Source: Curtobacterium sp. MCBD17_032 (GTDB lineage: Bacteria; Actinomycetota; Actinomycetes; Actinomycetales; Microbacteriaceae). Taken from it: a stretch of DNA of 64,000 nt. The position numbers were made by a program, and so were the translations under genes. How positions within the stretch are numbered: the first letter of the stretch is position 1; each line of letters begins with the position of its first letter. This document shows positions 14,820-24,416 of this stretch, one piece after another. The notes below the pieces were generated by a model. That model saw only the letters and a program-made list of their open reading frames with translations, did no database searches and was not told the origin of the DNA. The stretch covers positions 1 through 64,000 of the forward strand of contig NZ_QKTO01000006.1 of assembly GCF_003234855.1 (NCBI RefSeq). The letters are read 5' to 3'.

Positions 14820-15902
14820 TCAGCGGTAGGCCCGCTCGTACGGAGCGGGCTTGTACGGCAGGTCGACGCGGAGCGCCTGGGCGGCCCTGATCGGGAAGTT
14901 CGGGTCACGCAGGGCGCCGCGCCCGACGAGCACCACGTCGGCCTGCCCGAGGGCGACGATCTGCTCGGCCTGGAACGCGTCGTCGATCATGCCGACGGCC
15001 GCGACCGGCAGCCCGGTGGCCTGCCGGATCGCGGTCGCGAACGGCAGCTGGTACCCGGGGCCGACCGGGATGGGGGCGTCCGCCACGTTGCCACCGGTGG
15101 AGACCGACACGAGGTCGACGCCGTGGTCACCGAGCCAGGTCGACACGTGTTCGGTCTCGGCGAGGTCCCAGCCGCCCTCGACCCAGTCGGTCGCGGACAG
15201 GCGCACGACGAGCGGGACGTCCTCGCCGACCTCGGCGCGCACGGCGTCGACGGTCTCGAGCAGGGCCCGCGCCCGGTTCTCGAGCGATCCGCCGTACCGG
15301 TCGGTGCGCTCGTTCGACAGCGGGGACAGGAACTCGTGCAGCAGGTACCCGTGGGCGCCGTGCAGCTCGAGCAGGTCGAAGCCGGCGTCCACGGCACGAC
15401 GGGCCGCGGCGGCGAACGCGGCGACGACGTCGGCGATGCCCTCGGTGGTGAGCTCGGTCGGGACGTGCAGACCGGGGAACGCGATCGGCGACGGACCGAC
15501 CGGCTGCCAGCCGCCCTGCTCCGGCGCGACGTTGCCGCCGCCGGCCGTCGGGCCCCACTCGCGGCTCGTCGACGCCTTGCGGCCGGCGTGCGCGAGCTGG
15601 ATGCCGGCGACCGCGCCCTGGCTGTGGATGAAGTCCGTGATCGGCCGGAAGGCGTCGCGCTGCTCGTCGTTCCAGAGGCCGAGGTCCTGCGGGCTGATCC
15701 GGCCCTCGGGGACGACGCCGGTGGCCTCGACGACGACCGCGCCGGCACCGCCGCGGGCGAGGGCGCCGAGGTGCACGAGGTGCCACGGGGTCGGGACGCC
15801 GTCCTGCGCCTCGACCATGTACTGGCACATCGGCGGGATCCACACGCGGTTCCGGATCTCGAGGCCGCGGAGGGTGATGGGGTCGAAGAGTGCGTGGGTC
15901 AC
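14820..15902 (-). CDS. Old Yellow Enzyme family NAD(P)H:flavin oxidoreductase (YqjM-like)
   Basis: The product is a 360-residue FMN-dependent ene-reductase with a TIM-barrel fold. It starts ALFDPITLRGLEIRNRVWIPPMCQYM; this Cys near residue 26 is the redox-tuning Cys of the YqjM (thermophilic-like) class. The substrate-binding His pair is in ELHGAHGYLLHEFLSP, followed by the class motif SNERTDRYGGSLENRARALLE. Near the end, DVVLVGRGALRDPNFP binds the FMN phosphate. The length matches YqjM/NamA. It would reduce activated C=C bonds of enones or nitro compounds using NADPH. The GTG start is preceded by GGAAGG. It appears monocistronic. Confidence 0.92.
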   Translation of the reverse strand: MTHALFDPITLRGLEIRNRVWIPPMCQYMVEAQDGVPTPWHLVHLGALARGGAGAVVVEATGVVPEGRISPQDLGLWNDEQRDAFRPITDFIHSQGAVAGIQLAHAGRKASTSREWGPTAGGGNVAPEQGGWQPVGPSPIAFPGLHVPTELTTEGIADVVAAFAAAARRAVDAGFDLLELHGAHGYLLHEFLSPLSNERTDRYGGSLENRARALLETVDAVRAEVGEDVPLVVRLSATDWVEGGWDLAETEHVSTWLGDHGVDLVSVSTGGNVADAPIPVGPGYQLPFATAIRQATGLPVAAVGMIDDAFQAEQIVALGQADVVLVGRGALRDPNFPIRAAQALRVDLPYKPAPYERAYR

Positions 15903-16030
15903 GCAGGTCCTTCCGTTGGTCGTGCAGGGGACCGGCCGGCAGGCGGGTGCTGCCGGGAGGCCCGTCCACAGTACGACTGTCGGCGTACTGCCCGCCCAGG
16001 CCGCCTCGCCGCCGGGCCCCCAGCGTCCGT

Positions 16031-17311
16031 TCAGCAGTACTCGAGCGGCGGCATCACCGTCCGAGCGACCCAGACCAGGTCCACCCGTTCCCCGTCGCTG
16101 TCGAGCTGGAAGGTGATGTGCATGCCGTCCCGCTCGATCGACCAGAACGAGTCGGCTCCGTCCGTCGTGCCGTCGAACGCGTAACTGCCGACGAGGGCGA
16201 GGTCCGGGTGCGCTCGTCGGAGGTCCGCGAGGGTGCTCCCGATCCCCGTGCCCTCGGCCGTGGTCGGGGACACGCTGCCGATCGTGCCGGGATCGACGGG
16301 CCCCCTCCCCTCCAAGGCCAGCGCCGTCACGACGCCGTCGGCGGTGAAGACCCGGAGCAGGTCCTTCCCCGGGCGGGTGAAGTGGGCGAGCGCGCCCGGC
16401 TCACACGGACCGTCGACCGGCAGGCGGTCGTAGGTCTGCTCCACCTCGCCGACGGCGCCCGACAGCGGACTCCCGACGGTGAGCGGCCCGATCGTGCCAC
16501 CGCTGATCGTCCAGGACCCCGCGACGGTCCGGTCGCCGAGCATGGCGTCGATCGTGGCCTGGAGGAGCCCCGAGGTCGGCATGTTCGCCTGGTCGATGTC
16601 GACCCAGTAGCCGTCCTGCGTCCAGAACGTCCTGGTGGCGTCGACCGGGTACGGGTCGGCGCGGACCGTCCGCGTGCAGACCGTCCCGATGTCCTCGAGG
16701 TCGCAGGTGCCGGCCTCCTCGCGCAGGCTGGCCTCGTACTTCCCGAGCTCGTTCTCCGGAGCCGATCCCATCCGGACGGTGATGTGGCTGATGTCCGCTC
16801 GCGGGTCCTTCCAGGTGCACTCGATCCAGGTGGACGCGGTCCAGGTGCCGCCGGCGAACGGGACGGGTGCCGGAGCCGGCATCGTCGTCCCGTCCAGGCG
16901 CTCCGGCGTCTGCGTGACGGGCGCACCGCCGAAGAACCGCGCGCGGTCGGCGTCGGAGTAGAGCCCCCCGCAGTCGGTCGGGTACCGCGTGGACGCTGCG
17001 CTGGTCGTCCTCGTCGGGGTGGGCTCCGGCGTCTCGACGACCGGGGCTGACGAGGGCGTCCCGCTGGGGGAAGGCGCCTGCGGGGTCGGGGACGCCACGG
17101 GAGCCGAAGCCTGCTGCATCTGCGGGACGACGGCCAGTGCGACAGCGCCGCTCGCCGTACCGAGTGCGAGCAGGGCGACCGCCGCGACCACGATCCCGGA
17201 GCGGTGTCCACGACGCTTCGGACGCCGGTCGTCCGCGTTCTCCAGGACGGTCTGCTTCATCGAGACGAGCATGCGGTGCAGGTCGTCTCCGGTGGGGGGC
17301 TCAGTGTTCAT
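16031..17311 (-). CDS. membrane-anchored extracytoplasmic protein, sigma-factor partner
   Basis: The product is 426 residues long. A 36-residue basic cytoplasmic tail is followed by one TM helix (about 38-62), a Pro/Ser/Thr-rich linker (about 68-108), and a large outer domain of about 300 residues with several Cys (TDCGG, IECTW, GTCDLEDIGTVCTRT, DGPCEPG, final YC) that may form disulfides. It overlaps the ECF sigma gene by 11 bases, the place normally held by an anti-sigma factor. The tail lacks the HxxxCxxC zinc motif, so if it is an anti-sigma it is not of the ZAS type. The outer domain matches no family I know. Confidence 0.75.
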   Translation of the reverse strand: MNTEPPTGDDLHRMLVSMKQTVLENADDRRPKRRGHRSGIVVAAVALLALGTASGAVALAVVPQMQQASAPVASPTPQAPSPSGTPSSAPVVETPEPTPTRTTSAASTRYPTDCGGLYSDADRARFFGGAPVTQTPERLDGTTMPAPAPVPFAGGTWTASTWIECTWKDPRADISHITVRMGSAPENELGKYEASLREEAGTCDLEDIGTVCTRTVRADPYPVDATRTFWTQDGYWVDIDQANMPTSGLLQATIDAMLGDRTVAGSWTISGGTIGPLTVGSPLSGAVGEVEQTYDRLPVDGPCEPGALAHFTRPGKDLLRVFTADGVVTALALEGRGPVDPGTIGSVSPTTAEGTGIGSTLADLRRAHPDLALVGSYAFDGTTDGADSFWSIERDGMHITFQLDSDGERVDLVWVARTVMPPLEYC

Positions 17312-17846
17312 CGTGCGTCACCGCCTTCTTCAGTCGTGCGCGTGAGCGGGAGACCCGTTGGGTGGCCGCTCTGACGCTGAGGCCGAGCATCGCGGCGGCT
17401 TCGGCGTAGGAGTGGCCCTCGACCAGGCACAGCTCGCAGATCCGCCGGTCGAGCGGCGCGAGCGCGTCGATCTCGTCGCGGACCCAGCGCAGGCGCTCCC
17501 TGGCCTCGTCGGCCGCGGGCGGGGAGACCAGGTCCGCCGGGAGTTCGTCGGCCGCCCGCCTGACCGTCCCGCGGGCCTGGTCCTCGGCGTGGCCCCGGCA
17601 CACCACGAGCAGCCAGGGCAGGAGCGCCCGGGTCGACAGCTGCAGGGTGTCGGCCTCCTGCCACAGGGTCGTGAACGTGTCCTGCACGAGTTCCTCGACG
17701 TCCTGTCGGCTGTCCGCCAGTGCCCACGAGTAGCGGGTCAGCGTCGGCGCGAACCGGTCGAACGCGTCCGCCAGGGCGGACCGGTCGCCACCGGCGAGCC
17801 GTCGCGTCAGGCCGACGTCCGCGTCGGTGTCGTTGTCTGTCTCCAC
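17301..17846 (-). CDS. ECF-type RNA polymerase sigma factor
   Basis: The product is a 181-residue sigma factor. Region 2 is at about residues 20-90 ([34 protein letters not shown]), and region 4 is at about 125-175 ([45 protein letters not shown]). Region 3 is absent, as expected for ECF factors. The GTG start has a GGAGGGAG site. The downstream overlapping gene encodes a one-span membrane protein, presumably its controller. The N-terminus is unusually acidic (ETDNDTDAD). The promoter set it reads cannot be inferred here. Confidence 0.9.
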   Translation of the reverse strand: METDNDTDADVGLTRRLAGGDRSALADAFDRFAPTLTRYSWALADSRQDVEELVQDTFTTLWQEADTLQLSTRALLPWLLVVCRGHAEDQARGTVRRAADELPADLVSPPAADEARERLRWVRDEIDALAPLDRRICELCLVEGHSYAEAAAMLGLSVRAATQRVSRSRARLKKAVTHDEH

Positions 17847-18030
17847 GGTGCTCCCTCCACCTCAGCAATGTCGGCGACGGGGCGATCCTGACATCGATGT
17901 GCGTTCCGTCCGCCGGGACGCGGTCCTGTGCACGGGGTCGGTGCGACGGCACTACGCTCGGACGCGGCCCGCGACGCGATGCTGCGCCAGGTCTGCGGGC
18001 CGACCGACTCTGGCGTCCAGGAGGACCGAA

Positions 18031-19752
18031 GTGACCGAATCCGCACCCGTCGACCCCACGACGACCGCAGGGTGGAAGCAGCTCGACGGCATCGCCGCCG
18101 GCTTCTCCCCGGACCTCCGGGGGTGGTTCGACGCCGACCCCGGCCGTGCCGAGAAGTACACCTTCCAGGCCGCCGACCTGACCGTCGACCTGTCGAAGGG
18201 CCTCGTGACCGAGGAGGTCCTGCAGGCCCTCCTGCAGGTCGCCGAGGACACCGGCGTCGCCGAGCGCTACCAGGCGATGATCTCCGGTGAGCGCATCAAC
18301 GTCACCGAGGACCGCGCCGTGCTGCACACCGCGCTGCGTCGTCCGGCGGCGACCGAGGGCCTCGTCCCGGCCGCGCCCCTGACCGTCGACGGCCAGGACG
18401 TCGACGCCGACGTGCACGCCACGCTCGACAAGGTCTACGGCTTCGCCGAGCAGGTCCGCTCCGGCGCGTGGACCGGTGTCACCGGCAAGCGCATCGAGAC
18501 CGTCGTCAACATCGGCATCGGCGGCTCGGACCTCGGCCCGGTCATGGTCTACGAAGCCCTCAAGCCGTACGTGCAGCAGGGGCTCGAGGTCCGCTTCGTC
18601 TCGAACATCGACCCGGCCGACATCGCCGAGAAGACCGCCGGCCTCGACCCCGAGACCACGCTCTTCATCGTCGCGTCGAAGACCTTCGGCACGCTCGAGA
18701 CCCTGACGAACGCCCGGCTCGCCCGCCAGTGGCTGTGGCAGGGCCTCGGCCTCGCCGACGCCGGTGAGGACGACAAGAAGGACGCCGTCGCGAAGCACTT
18801 CGTCGCCGTCTCGACCGCGCTCGACAAGGTCGCCGCGTTCGGCATCGACCCGGAGAACGCCTTCGGCTTCTGGGACTGGGTCGGCGGCCGCTACTCGGTC
18901 GACTCGGCCATCGGCACGAGCGTCGTCATCGCGATCGGCAAGGAGAACTGGGAGCAGTTCCTCGCCGGCTTCCACGCCATCGACGAGCACATGCGCACCG
19001 CGCCCCTCGCCGAGAACGTCCCGGTCCTGATGGGCCTGCTCAACGTCTGGTACACGAACTTCCTCGGGGCCCAGAGCCATGCGGTCCTGCCGTACACGCA
19101 GTACCTGCACCGCTTCCCCGCGTACCTGCAGCAGCTCACCATGGAGTCGAACGGCAAGCGCGTCCGCTGGGACGGCTCGGACGTCGTCACCGACACCGGT
19201 GAGGTCTTCTGGGGTGAGCCCGGGACGAACGGCCAGCACGCGTTCTACCAGCTCATCCACCAGGGCACGCGCCTGATCCCGGCCGACTTCATCACGGTCG
19301 CGAAGCCCGCGCACGCGCTGCAGGACGAGACCGGCGACGGGAAGGCCGTGCAGCCGGGCCAGGACGTGCACACCCTGTTCCTCGCGAACTTCTTCGCCCA
19401 GTCGAAGGCGCTCGCGTTCGGCAAGACCGCCGACGAGGTCCGCGCCGAGGGCACCACGGACGAGGCGATCGTCGCCGCCCGCACCTTCACCGGGAACAAG
19501 CCGTCGACGTCGATCCTGGCGCCCGAGCTCACCCCGAGCGTCCTCGGTCAGCTCATCGCCCTCTACGAGCACATCGTGTTCACCGAGGGCACCATCTGGG
19601 GCATCGACTCGTTCGACCAGTGGGGCGTGGAGCTCGGCAAGCAGCTCGCGCTGCAGGTCACCCCGGCCGTGCAGGGTGACCGTGCGGTCCTCGACGCGCA
19701 GGACTCCTCGACGAAGGCGCTCATCGCGAAGTACCTCGAACTGCGCGGCTGA
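18031..19752 (+). CDS. pgi: glucose-6-phosphate isomerase
   Basis: This cytoplasmic enzyme converts glucose 6-phosphate and fructose 6-phosphate in glycolysis and gluconeogenesis. The 573-residue length suits the bacterial PGI family. Family signatures are clear: [11 protein letters not shown], the phosphate-binding [29 protein letters not shown], and [11 protein letters not shown]. The catalytic Glu lies in VGGRYS...MESNGK context and the C-terminal Lys in [10 protein letters not shown]. The start is the GTG at 18031 with an AGGAGG site (18019-18024); the longer frame to 17827 reads through the divergent sigma promoter. It is transcribed alone and ends in a large hairpin. Confidence 0.97.
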   Translation: MTESAPVDPTTTAGWKQLDGIAAGFSPDLRGWFDADPGRAEKYTFQAADLTVDLSKGLVTEEVLQALLQVAEDTGVAERYQAMISGERINVTEDRAVLHTALRRPAATEGLVPAAPLTVDGQDVDADVHATLDKVYGFAEQVRSGAWTGVTGKRIETVVNIGIGGSDLGPVMVYEALKPYVQQGLEVRFVSNIDPADIAEKTAGLDPETTLFIVASKTFGTLETLTNARLARQWLWQGLGLADAGEDDKKDAVAKHFVAVSTALDKVAAFGIDPENAFGFWDWVGGRYSVDSAIGTSVVIAIGKENWEQFLAGFHAIDEHMRTAPLAENVPVLMGLLNVWYTNFLGAQSHAVLPYTQYLHRFPAYLQQLTMESNGKRVRWDGSDVVTDTGEVFWGEPGTNGQHAFYQLIHQGTRLIPADFITVAKPAHALQDETGDGKAVQPGQDVHTLFLANFFAQSKALAFGKTADEVRAEGTTDEAIVAARTFTGNKPSTSILAPELTPSVLGQLIALYEHIVFTEGTIWGIDSFDQWGVELGKQLALQVTPAVQGDRAVLDAQDSSTKALIAKYLELRG

Positions 19753-19766
19753 CGCCGCCGCCCGGC

Positions 19767-19827
19767 CGGGAGGCCCGGGGCACGCTGGCAGGGTGACGTC
19801 CCTGTCCGGCGGACCCCGGGCCTCCCG
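19767..19827. terminator. two-part hairpin terminator after pgi
   Basis: Outer arms CGGGAGGCCCGGGG (19767-19780) and its complement (19814-19827) are perfect over 14 bp. Inside, CAGGG and CCCTG form a second stem. It separates pgi from the convergent methyltransferase gene and can serve both. It belongs to the same GGGAGGC hairpin family as those at 1478, 14734 and 36695. Confidence 0.75.
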
Positions 19828-19838
19828 TCGTCCGCCGG

Positions 19839-20495
19839 TCAGGGACGCCGGACGAGCACCACGGAGTCCTCGAGCGTCGCCGCGCCGCCGTCCGGAGCGG
19901 TGACGGTCCGGGTGCGCAGCTCGGCGACCTCCACCGTCCACTCGTCCCCGAGCGCGAGTTGGTCCACCTGTTCCTCGGGTCCGACCAGGGGCTCCGCGTG
20001 CGCGTGTTCCTCGTGGGACGCCCACGAGGGGGACCCGGCGTGCCCGATCACGAGGAGCCGACCACCCGGGGCGACGAACGTCGTGGCACGGCGCAGCACC
20101 GCGGCCCGCGGGAACGACACCCACGAATGCAGGAACGACGCGCACACCAGGTCGAACCGCTCGTCGGTGTCCCACGCGGCCAGGTCGGCCTGCACCCACC
20201 GCACCCGGTCGCCGAGCCCGGCGCGCTCCGCCTGGACCCGGCCCCGGTCCAGCGCGTTCGGCGCGATGTCGACCGCGGTCACGCGCCACCCCTGCGCGGC
20301 CAGCCACAGCGCGTCGCCGCCCTCGCCGGACCCGAGGTCGAGCGCGCTCGCACCGGCACCGTCCGTCGTGGACCGGGCCCGCCCGAGCGTGTCGACGAGG
20401 GACGCGTTCGGCCGACCCGACCAGATCGGCGCGTCACCGTAGCGGGCCGTCCAGGTCGTCTCGGCGTCGGACCGGGGAGGGGGCTGTGCAGTCAT
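19839..20495 (-). CDS. class I SAM-dependent methyltransferase
   Basis: The product is a 218-residue cytoplasmic methyltransferase with a seven-strand Rossmann core. Motif I is ALDLGSGEGGDALWLA (about 58-73), the acidic end of strand 2 is VTAVDIAPNAL, and motif IV is DLVCASFLHSW, followed by RRATTFVAPGGRLLVIGHAG. The pattern resembles tellurite-resistance/TehB-like and small-molecule methyltransferases. A His-rich loop (ASHEEHAHAEPL) could bind metal or substrate. The start at 20495 is preferred; the frame to 20636 overlaps the oleA control region. The substrate is unknown, and a role linked to ole is not implied. Confidence 0.87.
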   Translation of the reverse strand: MTAQPPPRSDAETTWTARYGDAPIWSGRPNASLVDTLGRARSTTDGAGASALDLGSGEGGDALWLAAQGWRVTAVDIAPNALDRGRVQAERAGLGDRVRWVQADLAAWDTDERFDLVCASFLHSWVSFPRAAVLRRATTFVAPGGRLLVIGHAGSPSWASHEEHAHAEPLVGPEEQVDQLALGDEWTVEVAELRTRTVTAPDGGAATLEDSVVLVRRP

Positions 20496-20531
20496 GCGCG
20501 CAGCATCCCACCGGCACCCATCCAGGGCCAG

Positions 20532-20551
20532 TACGATTGCCGGATCGGCAA
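20532..20551 (+). promoter_or_regulatory. -10 box and dyad upstream of oleA
   Basis: A -10-like TACGAT (20532-20537) is followed immediately by the dyad TTGCCG-GAT-CGGCAA (20537-20551), placed at the expected transcription start, about 85 bases before the oleA start. A dyad at +1 is a common repressor position. It could also be a 5'-end stem-loop that protects the leader. Confidence 0.4.
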
Positions 20552-20634
20552 CGGGGACGACGTTCCCGGGGTCCGTTCGACGCAGTCGCAACGGAGACCC
20601 AGCCTCGATACGGAAGTATGTGCAAGTGACGATC

Positions 20635-21708
20635 ATGACCGAGCGGCCTCAGCAGGACACCACGAGCGCCGAGACGGAGCGACCCGGCAACGCCACCGCC
20701 CGGTTCCGGAACGCCTCGATCCTCGCCGTCGAGACCACCGTCGCCGAGCGTGTGACGACGTCCGCGGACATCGAGGAGAAGCTCCGCGGCGTGCTCCGTC
20801 GGCTCCGTCTGCCGATGGGTCTGCTCGAACGTGTCGCCGGGGTGCGCGAGCGCCGGAACTGGGGCGAGGACCAGTCCTTCCAGACCGCCGCGATCGACGC
20901 CGGGCGCCGGGCGATGTCCGCCGCGGGCATCGAGCCGCAGGACGTCGGCCTGCTCATCAACACGTCGGTGACCCGTCCGCACCTCGAGCCCTCGGTGGCC
21001 GTGCGGCTGCACCACGGGCTCGGCCTGCCGACCTCGGCCATCAACTTCGACATCGCGAACGCGTGCCTCGGCTTCGTCAACGCGATGAGCGTCGCCGCGG
21101 GCATGATCGACTCCGGCCAGATCAAGTACGCGCTCATCGTGGACGGCGAGGACGCCGACCAGGTCCAGCTCAACACGATCGACCGCCTGAACCAGGGCGG
21201 CCGGAACCGCAAGGACTTCATGAGCGAGTTCGCCAGCCTGACGCTCGGCTCCGGTGCCGCCGCAGCCGTGCTCGGCCCGGCGGACCTGCACCCGACCGGC
21301 CACCGCATCGTCGGCGGCGTCACCCGCGCGGCGACCCAGTGGTACGACCTGTGCGTCGGCAGCGTGGACGGGATGTTCACGGACGCCAAGATGCTGCTCA
21401 AGGGCGGCATGGAGCTCGTCGTCGCCGCGTGGAACGAGGCCCGCGACCACTTCGACTGGACCGACATGGACCACTACGTCCTGCACCAGGTCTCGGACGT
21501 GCACACGAACGCCTTCGTCCAGGCGATCGGCGTCGAGCGTGACAGAGTCCCCACCACCTACGAGCGCTTCGGCAACGTCGGCCCGGCGTCGATCCCGATC
21601 ACCCTCGCCGACGAGGTCGCCCGCGGCTCGATCCGCTCCGGGGACCGCGTGTTCCTCGGCGGGGTCGGCTCCGGCATCAACACGGCGATGATGGAACTGC
21701 GCTGGTGA
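20635..21708 (+). CDS. oleA: OleA, thiolase-fold acyl-CoA condensing enzyme
   Basis: OleA joins two fatty acyl-CoA chains by non-decarboxylative Claisen condensation to a 2-alkyl-3-ketoacid, the first step of long-chain olefin synthesis. The 357-residue protein keeps the OleA active site: Cys144 in ANACLGF, His284 in LHQVSD, Asn314 in RFGNVGPASIP, and Glu118 in RPHLEPS. Glu118 aligns with the catalytic base (Glu117) that separates OleA from FabH. I chose the ATG at 20635; an in-frame GTG at 20626 is possible. Its end overlaps the fused oleBC (GTGA). The gene order matches the hydrocarbon cluster known from Micrococcus luteus. Confidence 0.93.
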   Translation: MTERPQQDTTSAETERPGNATARFRNASILAVETTVAERVTTSADIEEKLRGVLRRLRLPMGLLERVAGVRERRNWGEDQSFQTAAIDAGRRAMSAAGIEPQDVGLLINTSVTRPHLEPSVAVRLHHGLGLPTSAINFDIANACLGFVNAMSVAAGMIDSGQIKYALIVDGEDADQVQLNTIDRLNQGGRNRKDFMSEFASLTLGSGAAAAVLGPADLHPTGHRIVGGVTRAATQWYDLCVGSVDGMFTDAKMLLKGGMELVVAAWNEARDHFDWTDMDHYVLHQVSDVHTNAFVQAIGVERDRVPTTYERFGNVGPASIPITLADEVARGSIRSGDRVFLGGVGSGINTAMMELRW

Positions 21709-24416
21709 CACCGCGGTTGCCCCACGCCGCCGCGAGCACGGCTCCGGCGACGCTCCCGCCGCCCCTGCCCGGACTCGACCCGGCGTGGTCCCGTCTGGTC
21801 ACCGTCCCCGCGTCAGCCGGTCCGACGGGAGGCGCGGCCCGCCCTGAGCGCACCTGGCACGTCCTCGACACCGCGGGGGAACTCGACGCGCGCGGCCTGC
21901 AGCCCGTCGGCACCCTGCTGTGCGTGCACGGCAACCCGACGTGGTCCTACCTGTGGCGATCGGTGCTCGCGCACTCGCTCGAGGTCGCGGCGGCCGGTGG
22001 CCCCGTCTGGCGTGTGGTCGCCGTCGACCAGCTCGGAATGGGCTTCTCGGAGCGGACCGGTGTGGACCACCGCCTGGCCGACCGGGTCGCCGACCTCGGC
22101 GCGCTGACCGACGAGCTCGGTCTGGCCGGTCCGGTCGTCACGCTCGGGCACGACTGGGGCGGTGTCGTCTCGCTCGGCTGGGCCGTCGACCACCCCGACC
22201 TCGTCGTCGCGGTGACGACCTGCAACACCGCGGTGCACCAGCCCGACGACGCCCCGATCCCGGCGCCCCTGCGCCTGGCGCTCCGCCCGCACCTGCTCGG
22301 TCGGGCCACGGTCGTGACGCCGGCGTTCATCGAGACCACCCTCGCGATCGCGCACCCGCGGCTCGACCGCTCGATCGCCGACGCCTACCGCGCCCCGTAC
22401 CGCGGCGCTGCCCGACGGGGGGCGGTCGGCGGGTTCGTCGCGGACATCCCCGTCGACGCGCAGCACCCGAGCGCGGCCGAGCTCGACCGGATCGCAGCCG
22501 GGGTCGCTGCGCTCGACGTCCCCGCCCTGCTCCTCTGGGGCCCGCGCGACCCGGTCTTCCTCGAGCGGTACCTCGACGACCTCGCCGCGCGACTGCCGCA
22601 GGCCGACGTGCACCGTTTCGAGGGCGCCGGCCACCTGCTGCCGGACGACGCCGACGTCGCCGGGACGGTCTTCGAGTGGCTCGGTGACCACCTGCCGGAC
22701 GGGACCGTGCCGACGAACGGTGGTGCGGGCCTCCCGGCCGATCCCACGGACACGGACGGCGACGACGCTGCCCGTCCCCTCTGGGCCCACCTCGACGAGC
22801 TGCGGGACAGCGACGACGCCGCCCTGGTCGAGATGGCAGCACCGGGCGGACCCCGCACCATCAGCTGGCGGCTGCTCGCCCGGCGGATCGAGGAGGTCGC
22901 CGCGGGACTCGTCGACCTCGGCGTCCGTCCCGGCGACCGCGTGTCGCTCCTCGTCACCCCCGGTGCGGACCTGACCGCCGCCCTGTACGCGTGCGTGCGC
23001 GTCGGCGCGGTCGTCGTCGTCGCGGACGCCGGACTCGGCCTCCGCGGGCTGACCCGGGCCGTCCGCGGCGCGCGGCCCGACTGGGTCATCGGTGCCCTGC
23101 CCGGACTCACCGCCGCACGCGCGCTCGGCTGGCCCGGCCGACGCATCGCGACCGTCGCGCTCCCCGCCCCGGCACGGGCGGCCCTGCGCGTCGAGCACAC
23201 CCTCGCCGCCGTCGCCCGCCGGGGAGCAGCACGCCTCGCTGCCGGCGCCCCGCTGCCGGCAGCCCCCACACCGGACGCCCCGGCCGCGGTGCTCTTCACC
23301 TCGGGGTCCACCGGACCCGCGAAGGGCGTCGTGTACACGCACGGCCAGCTCGGTGCGGTGCGGGACGCCCTCGCCGGCCAGTACGGGGTCGGTGTCGGCA
23401 CCGGTCTCGTCGCCGGCTTCGCCCCCTTCGCGCTGCTCGGTCCCGCGCTCGGCGCACGCTCCGTGGCGCCGGACATGGACGTCACCGCGCCGCGGACCCT
23501 GACCGCGCGCGCGGTCGCGGACGCCGTCGCAGCGTCCGACGCCACCGTCGTGTTCCTGTCGCCCGCCGCGATCGCCAACGTCGTCGCCACGGCGTCCGCG
23601 CTGACCGACGACGACCGCCGCGCCCTCGGCCGTGTGCGGCTGTTCCTGTCCGCGGGCGCCCCGGTGTCGGCCGCGCTCCTGACCGCGGCCACCGAGCTCA
23701 TGCCGGGCGCCAGCGCCCACACCCCCTACGGCATGACCGAGGGGCTGCTCATGACGGACGTGGACCTGGACGGGGTCACGGCCGCCGGGGTGTCCTCGTC
23801 GTCGGGCATCTGCGTGGGTCGACCGGCGGCGTCCGTCCGGGTGCGGATCGCGCCGCTCGACGCCGACGGCCGCGCGACCGGCGCGCTCACCGAGGCGCCC
23901 GAGGTCACCGGGGAGATCGTCGTCGCGGCACCGCACGTCCGGGACCACTACGACCGGCTCTGGCGGACCGACCGTGCCTCGCGTCTCGGGGTCCACGACC
24001 CCCGCGGGCACCGCACCGGGGACGTCGGACACCTGGACGCCGCCGGGCAGCTCTGGGTCGAGGGCCGCATGCAGCACGTCATCACCGCCTCCTCGGGCGT
24101 CGTCACCCCCGTCGGGCCCGAACAGCGCACGGAACGCGTCACGGGTGTCGGTCGAGCGGGCGTCGTCGGCGTCGGCCCGGCCGGGACCCAGCAGGTCGTC
24201 GTCGTCGTGGAGACCGTCCCCGCCGTCCGGCGACCCGCGCTCGCGGACCGGTCGCTCGCGGACGCCGTCCGGACAGCTGCCGGGGTGCCCGTCGCCGCGG
24301 TGCTCGTGGTCCCCGAGCTGCCGACCGACATCCGCCACAACTCGAAGGTGGACCGGGCACGTCTGGCGCGCTGGGCCTCGACGGTGCTGGCGGGCGGACG
24401 GGTGACCCGACCGTGA
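21705..24416 (+). CDS. oleBC: OleBC fusion: beta-lactone decarboxylase plus beta-lactone synthetase
   Basis: This 903-residue two-enzyme polypeptide starts at a GTG overlapping oleA. Residues about 30-330 are an alpha/beta hydrolase of the haloalkane-dehalogenase type: oxyanion motif VHGNPTWSYLWR (74-85), nucleophile Asp150 in LGHDWGG, and His310 in EGAGHLLP. This is OleB, which decarboxylates the beta-lactone to a cis-olefin. A linker (about 333-355) leads to an ANL adenylate-forming domain (about 360-900) with TSGSTGPAKGVVYTH (532-546), PYGMTE and a GDVGHLD motif. This is OleC, which forms the beta-lactone from the 3-hydroxy acid with ATP. Fusion of B and C is typical of actinobacteria. Confidence 0.93.
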   Translation: MTPRLPHAAASTAPATLPPPLPGLDPAWSRLVTVPASAGPTGGAARPERTWHVLDTAGELDARGLQPVGTLLCVHGNPTWSYLWRSVLAHSLEVAAAGGPVWRVVAVDQLGMGFSERTGVDHRLADRVADLGALTDELGLAGPVVTLGHDWGGVVSLGWAVDHPDLVVAVTTCNTAVHQPDDAPIPAPLRLALRPHLLGRATVVTPAFIETTLAIAHPRLDRSIADAYRAPYRGAARRGAVGGFVADIPVDAQHPSAAELDRIAAGVAALDVPALLLWGPRDPVFLERYLDDLAARLPQADVHRFEGAGHLLPDDADVAGTVFEWLGDHLPDGTVPTNGGAGLPADPTDTDGDDAARPLWAHLDELRDSDDAALVEMAAPGGPRTISWRLLARRIEEVAAGLVDLGVRPGDRVSLLVTPGADLTAALYACVRVGAVVVVADAGLGLRGLTRAVRGARPDWVIGALPGLTAARALGWPGRRIATVALPAPARAALRVEHTLAAVARRGAARLAAGAPLPAAPTPDAPAAVLFTSGSTGPAKGVVYTHGQLGAVRDALAGQYGVGVGTGLVAGFAPFALLGPALGARSVAPDMDVTAPRTLTARAVADAVAASDATVVFLSPAAIANVVATASALTDDDRRALGRVRLFLSAGAPVSAALLTAATELMPGASAHTPYGMTEGLLMTDVDLDGVTAAGVSSSSGICVGRPAASVRVRIAPLDADGRATGALTEAPEVTGEIVVAAPHVRDHYDRLWRTDRASRLGVHDPRGHRTGDVGHLDAAGQLWVEGRMQHVITASSGVVTPVGPEQRTERVTGVGRAGVVGVGPAGTQQVVVVVETVPAVRRPALADRSLADAVRTAAGVPVAAVLVVPELPTDIRHNSKVDRARLARWASTVLAGGRVTRP

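Noticed and set aside
16031..17311. Calling the sigma-partner gene a standard zinc anti-sigma factor
   Set aside because: The cytoplasmic tail is only about 36 residues and lacks the HxxxCxxC motif and the four-helix anti-sigma domain.
17308..20307. A 999-residue minus-strand frame crossing the sigma factor and pgi region
   Set aside because: It is antisense to pgi, which has all family motifs, and has no recognisable domain of its own.
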